From assembly GCA_035041965.1 (NCBI GenBank), contig JAPYMA010000731.1, positions 145,738 to 209,737 of the forward strand: a stretch of DNA of 64,000 bases, in the 5' to 3' direction. The DNA is from Anisakis pegreffii. Its lineage: Eukaryota; Nematoda; Chromadorea; Rhabditida; Anisakidae. The notes beneath the pieces are model-generated. The model saw nothing but the letters and a program-made list of their open reading frames with translations, was not told where the DNA came from and did not search any database. The translations under genes and the position numbers were made by a program. Of this stretch, positions 41,401 through 54,490 are shown in pieces (the first letter of the stretch is position 1; every line of letters starts with the position of its first letter).

Positions 41401-42700
41401 AGAACTGCTCACTATGTTATGATTAAGAATGGTCAATCAGTTACATGATTGAATCCAACTTAAGTGAACGATTCTAAACAGTATGAAAAGTAAAGGTGTA
41501 ACTGTAAGAATATTAACTACAATTATCACAGTTTTGCATAGTACAAAAGATCAAATTATCAGTTTATCAGAAAATTTGGAAGTGATCAGAAAAAAAATCA
41601 AATTATCAGAAAATTCATTTGGAATCGAAAGTGATCACAATTATTATCACGTACTACTACCGAATACACGTTAAAGGCTGTGCAAAATTAGATGACAAAT
41701 CTGGAGCAGTAATACAAATGAATCCAAAAACTAAACCATTCACTCGTTATCCACGAACAAGAGTCTCATGCATGAAAACAGATAAATGAATGATCACAAG
41801 CCTAATAGTCCATAGGTGATATGTGAGACGAAACTAGGCTCATACATAGAGATTTTAGAAGAGAGGGGGAGAGAGAGGATATATTATATCCACAATATCG
41901 TCTCTTTCGCAATCAAACACCATCATCCATCTAACAACCTATCCATACATCTCTCAGTTTACCGATATCGCTCTTTCAACGGATCAGCATTTAAAATCGG
42001 GTGAGAGGTGTGAAAATCAAAATCCGTGTGAAAATCCGGCAAAAATCAAGTTTCAGGCAACAGACAGCAAATTTGACGCTCTTAAACAACCGCAAAGATT
42101 ATCCGTGAGATACCAAGATTAAAAGGAATATCAATCATGTGAATGTCAATATTACATGAAACATCAAAAAAGGTCAACCGTGAAATGTCACTATCAAGAC
42201 ATCACCATAGAAACAAATTTCCACCTAAAATTTCAAGCGTTCCCTAAAACTTCACCGCAACAATCACTTATTCTACTGAATCTATTGATATCTCCAATAT
42301 CAAATATCGCTTATCTTTTACAAGCATACGTATTACACAATTGTAATCTAATCACAAACGTCTAGAGTAACTCGTCGCATTCTATTCAGTTAGTTTCAAT
42401 ACTGTACCAACTGCTATTGGAACTGCAGCTATTCTTACTGTACAATTGAAAAATGAATGAAACTGCGCATTCAAAGTTATGAAATGCGTCTAGTAGCGTA
42501 TATTATGAGTACTGGTTGAGAGTTTTCATTGAGACTGCTTGTCATTATGTTCATTCGCGACTTTTCCATCCGAATATTCAAATTTGATGAGAGCAAATGG
42601 CATTTAGAGTGCTAATGTCATCTTCAATCAACTTATATCATGAGACAAATAAATATGTGCAGCAGCATACACGAATATAATCAAATATTAGTGAGTAAAT
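35493..42700. other. Gene-poor stretch with simple repeats
   Basis: Contains CATC-rich sequence at 38222-38250, an ATT-rich tract around 38560-38730, CAT/ACAT tracts near 39165-39200, AAT runs near 40350, and a 9-bp inverted repeat GTATCGATC at 37656-37664 with 37670-37678. No gene is supported. Confidence 0.5.
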
Positions 42701-42710
42701 GAATGAGCGA

Positions 42711-42763
42711 ATGAATATAACGCATAAACTCAAATATTGTTTGAGTTTATGCGTTATATTCAT
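42711..42763. repeat. Perfect 24-bp inverted repeat, 5-nt spacer
   Basis: Arms 42711-42734 and 42740-42763 are exact reverse complements (core AACGCATAAACTC), with TATTG between them. Same geometry as the 26.8 kb hairpin but unrelated sequence. Confidence 0.92.
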
Positions 42764-42769
42764 ATTGCA

Positions 42770-45700
42770 AATAGTAATGACAATATATATATTCATATTG
42801 CATCAATAAATATCAACTTCGATGACAGATACCATCACAAAATTATTTCCGTTTCTCAGTTCATTATCTCAAAATCCAACCCTCGTGCAGCCCTATGGCC
42901 ACCGTCATTATTATTATTATTATTGTCATTACTATTTGTTTCAACAAGGAAACAACCGAAATTCTAATATCAAATACTAACCCTAACTTGTTTCGGTTGT
43001 TGTTTGCGCTGCCAGAAATATCGGGCGTTTCATCTCTTATCCACCCATCCTTCGACCGTCTTTCACCATTCGACCGTGACCGTTTCCGATTTGGATCTCC
43101 TGCAAAAGCGTTCGAATCATTTAAATCATTGAGCAATGCGTAAGCAATGGCCGTTGAATGAAATCTGAATCGCTGACACTATGCGTATAAAACGAATATA
43201 TTTGCTCATATAATGAAAACATATGGGATAAACCAAATCAACCGTTTTGCACGAAATTTTCGTATGCATTGCAAATATTAAATTGAAAATTAAAAAGATA
43301 TTTTCGCTCAAAACTTCTCTCTCCTCAACGATATTTTCCATCCAAATGAGTGCGTTTCAATATAGGCGATTTTACTTAATTCATAACGTACTGCACAATT
43401 ATAACCGAGGTTTTGTTTTTAGGTGTTTTATGATTTATAATTGATCGCATGTTTTATTCATTCGAATTTATTGACGAGAAGCATCATAGAAGTAACTGAA
43501 AAAGATGGTGAGAAAATTAGTGATGGAGGTTTTTCGAAGAGATATGCAAAGGGACAAAGACGGATTGAGGGTGAAAAGCGATGTCAGTCAACCGAGGCTG
43601 CTATTTAGCATCGATGCTGTTGTTGTTGCAGTAATGAGCGTTTAATTGGTAATCGCTGCTGAATAATTAGTGAAGTTGATGGCATATGAAATTTGTGCAT
43701 GTCATCTAAGAAATGAAAATTCATGCGATGAACGCGAGATAATTAGATAATTTTTGAGGACTTGCCGATAAAACTGAAGATGCAGCAGATGCAGAAGACT
43801 TTCTGAGAAGTTGCACAGAATGATTTTGGAAATTCCGAAAGAGAAACTAAGAGAAATGCGCGAAAATCAAGGAGATTGTGGAATACTTCTAATGTTATCA
43901 AGAAATATGAAGTGAAGAATTTTCAGTATTCGAAGTAGACTGAAGGAAAGCTGGATAAAATTTCAAGAATTTAATATGCTGGAAGGATATGATTGCTTAA
44001 GAAATTCAAAATTGTTTCATGAAAAGATTTAAAGTTTCACAATTGGAAATAGAGCAAAACATATGGGCATGCATAAACAAACACATCAACAATGTATATC
44101 CAAAGTTGAATGTTAGTTAAGCTCAGGACAATCATCGCGTATTGATATTATTGTTGTTGTTGTATGTTGACATGTTCATACAAACATCAATAATTAAGCA
44201 TTTTCAAATGCAAATAAAGCGAAACCTTACGAGATGAATAAATAAAATATCACGACGACGACGACGACGACGCTTCAAATCACACAAAACGATCGCAGTC
44301 AGTTTTGATGCTCAATTATCACGCTATTTGAGCAGTTCAATAATATGCGGACGAAATGATCTTTGATAGTACTCTGATTTATTTTCATTCACTTTATTTA
44401 TTTTGATAGAATTGTTTCTTTCACATGATTCACGCATACTGTAGACAAATTCGGATAATTTGACGATTTTAAGACGGCTACGCAGTAGAGATTTGATCAC
44501 TTAAACCAATCAGTTAAATAAAACTGAACAATGTTATAAAATGAATTATCATTAACTAATTATCATTACAAGTGGAATTATCATTAACTCCTCCTATCCG
44601 ACTTTTTTTTGCGACTTGCTAAATGGTAATTCCAACTAAACCCTTCCGTTGACCTATCGAATCGTTAGTAATCATTTGTTGTCGCATCGATTAACAAGTC
44701 AAAATTATCGTGGGCGATACACTCAGTTAATGCTTTCAACTATTGAATTATTGCTTAAAACCCGAAATTTCTGGCGACGAACTTTTGAGAAGATTTCATT
44801 TCGAAATATAAAAAGTGATATTGAAATAATAAAAATGTACCATTATGTGAAATAAGTGTTCAGCCTTAACGATTCCTTTGGAATATTATTTGTTTGTACA
44901 GATCCATATCCATAATATATCATTCATAACTTATCCACAATTCACAGCAGTGCTGGATGAATGGACACTTTGCGATTCAGAAATAAATTTACACTCGTAA
45001 TATTTATTCATATCTGTTCATATTTATAGGTATGTTGAGGAATATGTTTTGTTATGATATTATATGAAATAGATAAATACATTAGCATTTATTATACGCA
45101 GATAAATAAATAAATAAATAGATAGAAATGAATATTATGCACACACAACACAAACGAACGAATAAATGTTCCAAGAGGCAATCATCATCTCAAATTTCAT
45201 AAATGTCTCGTCTGTTTCCTTCCTCAGCTATCTCCCGTCTCATTCCCACAACAAGAGGAAATCTTCCATAAAACGTATCTGATATCGTTGTCTCGGTAGC
45301 CATTACGGCTCGGTCGCCTACATCTTCAATCAATTAATCAATCAATCAAAGCGTTGTTTCAGTACTAATTTTTCGACTCGTCTCAATATCCATTTATATC
45401 CTTCATTACATCGATCTTATTACATAACCTATTATTCCTCTACATTAAATTACAACCCATAATCGCATTATTACTCGATAACATTTACAAAACATTTCGC
45501 ATGAATCTTTTCGTTCATTCACTTTATCAAATATTTCTATTCATAGAATCCAATAATCTTCTACCCTAGGTTCCCACCCAATAATCTCTTCATATGAGTG
45601 GGAAGCTGAAAATGTTGAAATTAGAAGGTATTAGCAATCAGAGAACGCCGTTCATAATGGCAAATCATAACCAATCAAAATCTTGTTCAATGAATGTAAA

Positions 45701-48380
45701 AAAAAAAGAAACACCGCACAAAATTGAACCGAACTGCAACAGTCGAATTCAGTGCACTGAAAGAATTGCCACCATATCAATGAAAACAATATCAATAGCA
45801 GTGGAACTGCCGCCAAAAAAAATTATAAGTGCGAACTGATCAACGCGAACTGGTCAAATGAATGAATGCGTTATGGACACTGTTGCCAACAATCTCTGTA
45901 CAAAGCGATCTGATTTGTTTTGAAGTGTATACCATGCCAAAACATGAAATATTGAAATACATTTTATACTGAAAATATTTATAGTGGATAAGATGAACGT
46001 AAAGGAGCTCTGAACATGCAATCTCCAACATCTTCAGTAAATGTGTAATTGTGTGCTGGAATGAACTGTGTGCGAAACGAACGCATTACAAAATAATAAA
46101 TCTCAAAATTAAGAACACAACTTCCTTATTAAGCAGTACTATTCCTTAAGTATGCAGTATGCAGTACAATTCCTTACTAATCCTTAAACTTACCAGACAA
46201 TTACGCAGTCTACATAAATGAAGCAATGCAACTCAAATGTATTCAGTCTCTTTTGAGAGGAATACCGTAAAAATCATAACTCATGGAGGATAACTCTGAG
46301 GATTTGGATTGTCTGGTATGAACGGCTATTTTTATGATCAACACTTTATCATTCCTTCTATTATTTTGACTGACACATCCTATTGTTCTATCATCATGAT
46401 AAACTCCGTCATGAAGAGTGAGGTTCCGTTCTATTGTAATTATCATTCTCATTACCGTTATCACTGTTACTATTATTACTATCATTATTATTGTATTACA
46501 ATCATTAGCATCATTAATATAATTAATATCATTGGCATTATGAATGTTACTCTCATTACTTAACCATGAAAAGAATACTTGCTTTGTTAGCTGTATGATA
46601 AATGATCCATACGAGATGACTGACTGTTTTGCGTGCACTCGGCGCGTTGCTTTGAATTCGTCAATTGTTAATAAATATTTTCAGATATCTTAAAGTGAAA
46701 CCGATACTGCCTGTCATATTAAAACAAGCAACTATAACCGTACACATCATTCATTATTCATCTTTCTACTAAAAGACACCATAAATCAGTGTGTACAGGA
46801 AGTAGTTGCAGCTAACCATCACAAATTTCGGATATGCGATTTTTGAGTCGGCGGTGTGACTGAAGATATGTGACCAAGGAGAGAAGATGAAACGAGTGCA
46901 CGCACAGATAGATAAAAGAAACAATTGAAGACAGGATATAAAGGAGGGATTGAATGCTTGAGGTATCAGATGAACTTGCAACAATTGAGGGCAACACATT
47001 GGGAAAGCTAAAAAGGAAGGGCAATAATTACAATAATTATAGATCTAGGGAAAGTTAAGGACGGGGTAAGGGAAGTTTAGTGATGAGATCTCTAGCTCAT
47101 GGAATATAATTCGGTGATTAAAACAGAGAGCCGTGAAAAAAAGTGAACAGAAAATGAAATAAAGATAAAGTGATGGGTTAATCTATGACTTAGAAGGTAT
47201 CTATCGCTTTCAGAACCTTGATATTAGTAAGAATAATAACAGTCACAGTAATAATAATAACCGTAAAATAATAACGATAATAGAACTGAATGATGCCCGA
47301 AAGATAAGCTGACAAGCGTTCAGTATCCTTTTCATGATCGCAGCTTTTTCATCGAATTGAATCAGTCTCACATTTGATTGGAACATTCACAAATGAGAAC
47401 GAGAATTGACCGGAAAGAATGCTGTTAATTACCATATGCAACAAATTCATCATTTACAGAGTTACATATATCAGCATCTATCAATTAAACTGAACGGTTA
47501 TCGAGAAATTTATTGAAGAGATGATCGAAGTGACGACTACTTAAGAGGAACGACACCGCAATACGCAGTTGTTCCGATCGTAAATTTTATTTCTGGCATT
47601 CATAAAGCATTCATTCTTTTATAAGCTAGTCTTCCTTCATTTAATCGGTGCATTCGAAAGGTTAATCACATCAACCAGACCGAATTATACTTTTGTTTTA
47701 TCTATCCAAGCAACTACTACGTAGTTCTTACTTGTCCGTCTAGCAGTTATCAGAACAAAGCCTGATTACTTATTAAAGACTACTGATTCATTCTCGTGAT
47801 TTTTCTGAAAATCCGGATTTTGTGATTGGGAATGTCCCGGAAAATCAACTCAAAATTTCACGCCCTCAACTCTGTGGCTGTTTAAAAGTTGAAGATAGAA
47901 AGCAGTTTGATTAATACTTTCAAATGGCATGACTAAGAGCGGAAGGATGCACGAAGGCGCGATAGAGTAGAGTTTATCGAGCAAAAAATTTTGTGCCCGA
48001 AAAATTTCCGTTCGAATTGTTAGGATTAGTAACGCTTAAACAATGACGTAAAATGAAACAAAGTGATGAAATCGCTCGTAATGTCAAATTTGTATCCGTT
48101 TGAACGATACGATTTCATTCACGTTTATGAATCACTGATCAATTGAAGCCACCAACGTGTAGACGTGGGAGAGTCCGCATTTTCGTTTATCAGCTCATTT
48201 CATATTATCACACGCAAACAAACAAACAAACTTCAATATCATCACTTCAAATGAGAACGTAATAATAATAAGGATTCTTATTATAATCACTATCATCACT
48301 ACTCTTATTATAGAAACTTAAATAATAACAGATAATTAGGTAATAGATACAAGCCGGATCATAGGCTGGCTCAGGCTCAT
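42770..48380. other. Gene-poor stretch with simple repeats
   Basis: ATT tract near 42905-42925; (AAAT)n near 45105-45120; Ile-rich frames at 46243-46638 are by-products of ATT repeats. There are AATAATA clusters around 47230-47280. No gene is supported. Confidence 0.5.
44252..44272. repeat. (ACG)7 trinucleotide repeat
   Basis: Seven uninterrupted ACG units in non-coding context. Confidence 0.92.
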
Positions 48381-48383
48381 AAC

Positions 48384-48481
48384 ATTAATGATATTGGTAC
48401 ACCACTCGGTTCCCAGCAAAACTTTCCTCCGCGAACAGAAAAGTTTTACTTGGAACCGAGTGGTTTATCAATATCATTAAT
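48384..48481. ncRNA. 98-nt hairpin, candidate microRNA precursor (or MITE)
   Basis: The two arms pair over about 42 bp with only three mismatches and no bulges: ATTAATGATATTG (48384-48396) with 48469-48481, GTACA with TTTAT, CCACTCGGTTCC (48402-48413) with 48452-48463, CAGC with ACTT, and AAAACTTT (48418-48425) with 48440-48447. The terminal loop is 14 nt (48426-48439). The single symmetric mismatches and the loop size match a pre-miRNA plus lower stem, and the surroundings are AT-rich with no gene. I do not recognise a known miRNA in it. Either strand could be transcribed, since a hairpin is symmetric. A miniature inverted-repeat element is the main alternative. Confidence 0.4.
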
Positions 48482-48489
48482 ATAGACAA

Positions 48490-51440
48490 TTGTATAATAG
48501 AAATGACAAACGCTGATAATATCAATTATTTGAACAGAGTATGGATTTGGTGATAAATGAGTGCGATGAGGTGGGAGTGGATAATTGTTTGATAATTGTA
48601 ACAAATCAAAAAACATTTCAATCATCAATTTTTATCGAACTGCACTTTATGAGTGGGTTAATAACAGAGTTGCTGTATGATTAAATGATTCATGTGAATA
48701 GCGGCACAAAAAATTTCATTCGTTGTTGATGATGAGTATTTTAACTGACTGTCTCCACTGTAGAATTGCTTCAATTCGAATATTCTTCGTTATTTATTAT
48801 CGACATTAAATTTATACCTATGAGCGATCAGTAGTCATTTCTCGCAATCATCAATTAAAGCTGTTCTCAATTATTCTTGACACTTTCGAACAAGCACCAC
48901 AGATGAACATTCACTACTAATTGTGTGAATCTGCACAAATTGTAAATTGTCGAACTTTTTAACGACTATCTATTTATCTATCTAAACATAATGAAATGCA
49001 TACAAAAGAGACGGAATAGACTGGAATTAGGAGGAATAAACTCTGCTCCTCAAATGAAACTAATCACAAAATGCAGATAATTTTTCATTCCTGAGCATTT
49101 CCATCAAATCGAGAATGGACGCGAGAATTTTTTCTACCTTTATACCACTACGCATCTTGTGTGTGTGTGTCATCGAGAGGATTATAATTAGAGGTGTGAA
49201 ACACCATAGATACGTCAATCTCGTTCTAATATCTATTCGCAGTGCTATCATGCTTAAACAATAGCTGAGCTGATATTTCGATGAGCGTGATCATCTCATG
49301 TACATATTAACAGCATATTACATGTTGTTCGTAAGCTAGCCATATTCATATGGTTCACTGATAGCGTTCGCTTCCTAGAAAGAACTCATGACAGTGTTAT
49401 GATTAGCAAATCTGAATTAAATGAACAAGTTAACGAATGGGCGCAGGATCATTCTCACTTGCCAATATCGAAATGGATGACGGCACCAATGAAGAACTGA
49501 AGCTGAACAGATTCATTCGCTTTTTGCATTGTTCATATTTCTAAACGCCAGCAAATCCATCACATCATAATCTGTATGGATAAAAATCGCCTAGCATCAT
49601 GAACACGAACCGCACACACAAGCAGCACATACATGGAAACCTATTAATTACACATGCATATAATTTTTCTCACTACAATCCTAAACATGAGCCTGAACTT
49701 GAGTAAAAACCTACTAAGCCTGAGTCTAAGTCTAAAGGTACGCTTGAGGTAATGGTTCATCTGTATTCGGATGGAGTCTTCAGTCAAAACACATCCGCAA
49801 AATACTACGCCTGTATGTACAAACTTGCTCATGCAAATACGCCTAGCACATGCTTCAAACCATGTGCATATGTATATATGCATAAATAAATGCTATGTCT
49901 TAATACATGCGCACAAATCATATTTTGCTTTTGCAATGATCCATCTCATAATCCTCACTCAAAAGTCTGACAAAGTAAATAATTCTGAGCCGTGATCAAA
50001 TGTGCAAGTAGTCTTAAAGTTTTGCAATTGTTACTTCGGCAATAATCTGTCATTCATCATATTCGCCACTTTCAACGAAGTTGCAACTGAAGTATTGTTT
50101 GAATTGGAACAACGACGGCGAAAGTACAAATAAAAATAACCAATGCGATTTAAATTTTCCGAATAATTTTCCGTCATACTCTTTTCTACATTGTCAACCT
50201 ATTCAATGCTCCTATTAAAATTTCCCCACTCTGAATTTCCTCATTCAAAACTTACGACATTAATTTCTTCTAACATTTGTTCCACTGATACCTAAATGTT
50301 AAGCACCTTGTTGGTTGGCTCGGTTCATCTCATTTCGATTGAACAATTTCATTTCATTCCATTTCCAGCAGACTTTATCAGCCAGTAAGTGCAACACTAA
50401 TGACTCGTTATAATTAAACGCGCAAACTTAATCTCCATCGGACTGATAACAACATATATGTGGCAAAAATAAACGTGCACAATATAAAAATCTTAACTGG
50501 TACCTTCATAGCCTTCAATAAACTCAGTCGTTTATCATTAGCATCACCGAACAAGTTTTATCCAAGCAATATATCCATTATGTTGCCATCTGTAATAATT
50601 TCAATCATTCTGTAATAAGCTATTGAAAACGTCGATTTCGGACAGCGATCAGAACACAACGTCTCCATGAAGATAAGAGTTGCAAAGTCAGTCAAAATAG
50701 TCAAGGATGAAATGACCAGTTCAGAAAAACAATCAGGACGTTGCATCCAAAGACAGAAAATATTCGAGGACTGAAATCAAATACGCAAGGTGGTTCAAAC
50801 TAATGAACATTACAGACTGAAAATAAACCATCAAATAAACTCGCTTGATAGAGCTGAATAAACGTGTCAATCTTCCAAAACCCTGCAGATATAAGATGAT
50901 GTTATAAATTAACCAAACTGCTACTGCACAACAATCCAAAACAATTTCTAACTCTCCCAATGAACTGTACTTCTCTCAATCAAACCACCTAAATCGCACG
51001 TTTAAGTGATAGCAATAGCGATCGCAAAATGGAATTGCAATTTATATGGAGAGCATTTTTTAGCATTTGCAAGTGTGCAACAATTTATTTGCTATCATAT
51101 TCAAAGAAAAAGACTTCGAGAGAGGTATCAAATTCATGCATCCATATAAAACTAATACACCGTTCACAAGCACAATGTTAATAATGATAATAATAATTGA
51201 AGGACAGCTGAATCCAAACATAAAACAATTTGCTAAGCAACTGACAAACGTCATATTAATATGACGATAAAAATGAACAAATAATAACGGTAATAACAAC
51301 GGGCATGACGGCTCTATAATAATCGCATTTCTAATCATAATAATAATCATCATAATCATAGTAATAATGAAAGTAATCAAAAACATATTCGCAGCTATAA
51401 TAGTAATAATTCCAATCATAATTCCAATAACTATAATGTG
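48490..51440. other. Gene-poor stretch
   Basis: Short frames only (for example 49883-49644 minus, 50960-50733 minus), with no domain recognised. A short GT/CA run lies near 49159. Confidence 0.5.
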
Positions 51441-51531
51441 TAGTAATAAAATTAATAGCAGTAATAATAATAGCAGTGATAATAATAACAGTTATAATAA
51501 TAATAATAACAATAATAATAACCGTTCAAAC
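51441..51531. repeat. AAT microsatellite cluster
   Basis: AAT units with AGC/AGT/AAC interruptions. The Asn- and Ile-rich open frames on both strands here are artefacts of this tract. Confidence 0.9.
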
Positions 51532-51936
51532 AAAGCGCAATTTATTTCATTTCTTCGTTGTTTTTTTCTGCATTTCATGCAATGAGATTGCGCAAAAGCG
51601 CATTTATTTCATATTTGAGCGCATGCAGAATTTTGAGAATTCATTTCTAGAGAACATTTCAATGGAAAATTATTTCGGTGAAGTTTGAACATGCACTGTT
51701 TGCGAGATAAACAAGAAAATTATTACCTTATTATTACCTTAACAAGACTCAACAACGTTGTCATTACTTCAGGCATTGCTCTGTTAGAATGTACATTGAC
51801 ACGTGAGAACAGCATCAACAATATCGAATGTTCAACAAACCAATTCACTGCGATACGACGTCACAGAAGATGCACATTCAAAACCATATGAAAGCGTGAG
51901 GCTGTTCCATGAGTGAGGATCTTTACGTAGCATTTT

Positions 51937-52041
51937 TCTGCGTAGCTGGTGATTTTCCGTCGAGAAGTTTTATAATTTCCTGATAGCTCAAAACTTGTTC
52001 CAGTAGACAGCGTGAAGAAATCAGTGTGCTCCCGAGCAAAC
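51937..52041 (-). repeat. 105-bp coding-like duplication, copy A
   Basis: Pairs gap-free with 52145-52249 (offset 208 bp), about 70% identical by eye. On the minus strand one frame reads RFAREHTDFFTLSTGTSFEL, then SGNYKTSRRKITSYA. Another reads GLLGSTLISSRCLLEQVLSY, then QEIIKLLDGKSPATQKNAT and a stop. Both copies begin just after an AG (CGTCAG here). This fits a tandemly duplicated exon or gene fragment. The product family is not recognised. Confidence 0.5.
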
Positions 52042-52144
52042 CTGACGATACAGATGAATTGAATATGGTACCCCAAATGCTCTGTTCGTATAGTGTCGAT
52101 GACCAACCGGCACATAGCAACATATCTTCAAAAATTCAGCTATA

Positions 52145-52249
52145 TCTGCGTAACCAGCCATTATCCCTCCAGGAGATTTATACTTTCCCGAGAGCTCAGA
52201 GTCTGTTCTGACAAACAACGTGAAGAAATCAATGCGTTCCCGGGCAAAC
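52145..52249 (-). repeat. 105-bp coding-like duplication, copy B
   Basis: Minus strand, RFARERIDFFTLFVRTDSEL then SGKYKSPGGIMAGYA in the frame that is open in both copies. In the alternative frame, GLPGNALISSRCLSEQTLSS then RESINLLEG, a stop follows where copy A continues. An open stretch extends past this copy towards copy A (CYVPVGHRHYTNRAFGVPYS). It begins after CTGAG. No start, stop or splice structure can be fixed, so a pseudogene or mobile-element remnant remains possible. Confidence 0.45.
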
Positions 52250-52259
52250 CTCAGCATTC

Positions 52260-54400
52260 GATAATCAGAAACGATAACTAAACGATATCCTTGTCATCCG
52301 TAACAAATTTAACCGATCTGCTACGTATCATACCAATGATATGAAAATGATGATGATGATTATAATCCTCTTTCGTACAATAATAAAAGGATTATTTAAT
52401 CGCCTCTCCCTGTATTGATATTCTCAAATGATGTGTAATTGCAATTAAGTCATTTCTACACACAAATGAATTTATCCTTATTCAACTGATAAAAATAATA
52501 ATAATAACAATAATATACTATGACAATGAACGGCGTGAACTCAATGTTATTATCTTATATCGTATTATAATGCTTCATGGTCGAAAAGCTCTAACAAGCA
52601 CTACGTTTGGGAAAACAAATACAACAGATTGAAATGTTTCTTGTGATGAATACCAGGTGAACAATGATTATTTCACTGATATCGTACATTATTCACCTTG
52701 TGATAAAGATTCAATAAATCAACACAGCTATATCTCTGCTGATTTTCTACTAAAATAACAGCACAAAAAGGAATAAAGTAATAATAATAGTTATAGCAAT
52801 AGTAATGATGATCACGATCACAATTATGATAGTGATAATAACAGCAGTTACAGTGATGAACATTATAATCATTGCTACGAGAGCTGATAAATGACAGTCA
52901 TCCATGCCCTTAGATTAACCACTTACGCATTTTCCTCACTGGTGATCAGTTCTTCAAAACGTTTCAGAAGCACTTTCAACAATTTCAACAAGTAAACTGT
53001 AAAGATGCTGGAATGAGACAGAAATGAATATGGAGCTTTGCCGCTTATGTAAACTGATAAAACACTCTGTGAAATCATCAAAATCTGTACGATTGAAGTA
53101 ATTGAATATGAGACGCAAAAAGCGAAGAGCAATGAAAATAATAACAGTAATACGAATAATATAACAACCAATCTATCACAATTTTGTCGTCGAAAACACT
53201 CAGTGAATTACCATGACAAAGAAATTAGCAAATATAATTTCAAATACTTCTTGCAATCGTCATAAAAGTGCTGCTGATAACAAACACTCCAAATAAAACA
53301 TTCATATTCAAAGCACAGCGATAGAGAACAGCTAAAGAAAATACAACACAACATACAATAACAAAACATCATAAGTAATCATCCTAAATCTCATCAGCAT
53401 TTGTATCATTTCACATGATATCGCTTATTTTTTTAAAACGATCAACTCAAAACTAAACAAACAATCACTCTTCGAAAACTATTTCTCACTCTCCTAAAAC
53501 AATTCTAAAACTTAAAACTCAAAATTTAAAATGCTCAAAAATTTTCCGACTCTTCCAGATACGCAGTTCATTTTCACCAACTCCAACGGATTGCTTCCAT
53601 TCGATTTGACAGAATCCATCCATCCGGCCAACAATCGCTTTCCCTACTAAATCCTATCGAGTCGAAATTCCACTAAACGGATCACTCAACCACCTTCTAC
53701 TATCATTACTATCACTATCAGCTTATCATTACCATACTCATCATTATTACTATCATCACAGCGTAACTGATCAAAGCACGCATGAGCCGATAGAAACAAC
53801 GAAACAAATGTGCATTAAGAACTATCGAATAAACATACAAATACGAATAAATAGAACAAACAAATAACTGAATAAATAAATAAATAAATAAATAAAAGAC
53901 AAATGAACATATAAGAGAGCAAGCAAGCGCGAAGAAGAGCACAAAACAGAGCAGATGAAACGAGCTGAGGACTTCCAAAAAACATCGACAGCTTCCGAAA
54001 CGAACTACCATCATCAACAAAACGATCACACCAACAACAACCACCACCACCACATGTCAAAGCGAATTGAATAATTTTTCTGCTCAACTTCAACAGACAA
54101 TATCATCATTCTATACGCTAACAATAAGGTACTCAAAAAATTCTACCAAAAAAGCAATTTTATGAAAAGGGAATGTAAAAAATTCCAACACACACAACAG
54201 ACAAAATGAATGACCAAATACCAAAACTAAGCAGATGAAAATAACCGAAATGATAAATGAATGATGAATGAATGAAACATTTGAAATCAATCAGTTAACC
54301 AATCGCAATAGTAAACGTGTAAATGTTTACGAACAGCAGCTCGAATAATCACAAAACCGAATAGATAAAATATTAAAATAAATGTATGTTTGTTATATGA
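52260..54400. other. Downstream flank of ubiquilin, no gene recognised
   Basis: A minus-strand frame 53171-52923 ends at a perfect donor (GTAAGT after GAGGAAAATGC) with a coding-looking tail (LLKRFEELITSEEN), but its first half is Leu-rich low-complexity sequence. ATAA and ACA tracts dominate 53860-54060. Confidence 0.4.
53871..53896. repeat. (AATA)6 tetranucleotide repeat
   Basis: Pure AATA run. It produces the spurious Leu/Phe/Tyr-rich minus-strand frames at 53718-54093. Confidence 0.93.
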
Positions 54401-54403
54401 TTG

Positions 54404-54409
54404 TTCATT
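54404..54409 (-). terminator. Possible poly(A) signal AATGAA for ubiquilin
   Basis: On the minus strand AATGAA lies about 82 nt past the ubiquilin stop codon. I see no AATAAA on that strand between 54490 and about 54000. AATGAA is a common nematode variant, but the ATTC/GAAT-rich background here makes chance occurrence likely. Confidence 0.25.
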
Positions 54410-54490
54410 CAGATTCTCGATTTGATTCCATTCGAAGGGAAATAACAAAATTCGACCGCCACCATTACCATCCTCACCATAACCATATCC

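Noticed and set aside
46243..46638. 131-codon minus-strand frame
   Set aside because: Ile/Asn/Asp-rich core is an ATT/AAT repeat; no domain, no splice context.
51060..51419. 119-codon minus-strand frame
   Set aside because: Ile/Met repeats from an AAT-rich tract.
53718..54093. Two hydrophobic minus-strand frames (111 and 92 codons)
   Set aside because: Leu/Phe/Tyr and Val runs come from AATA and ACC repeats, not membrane-protein sequence.
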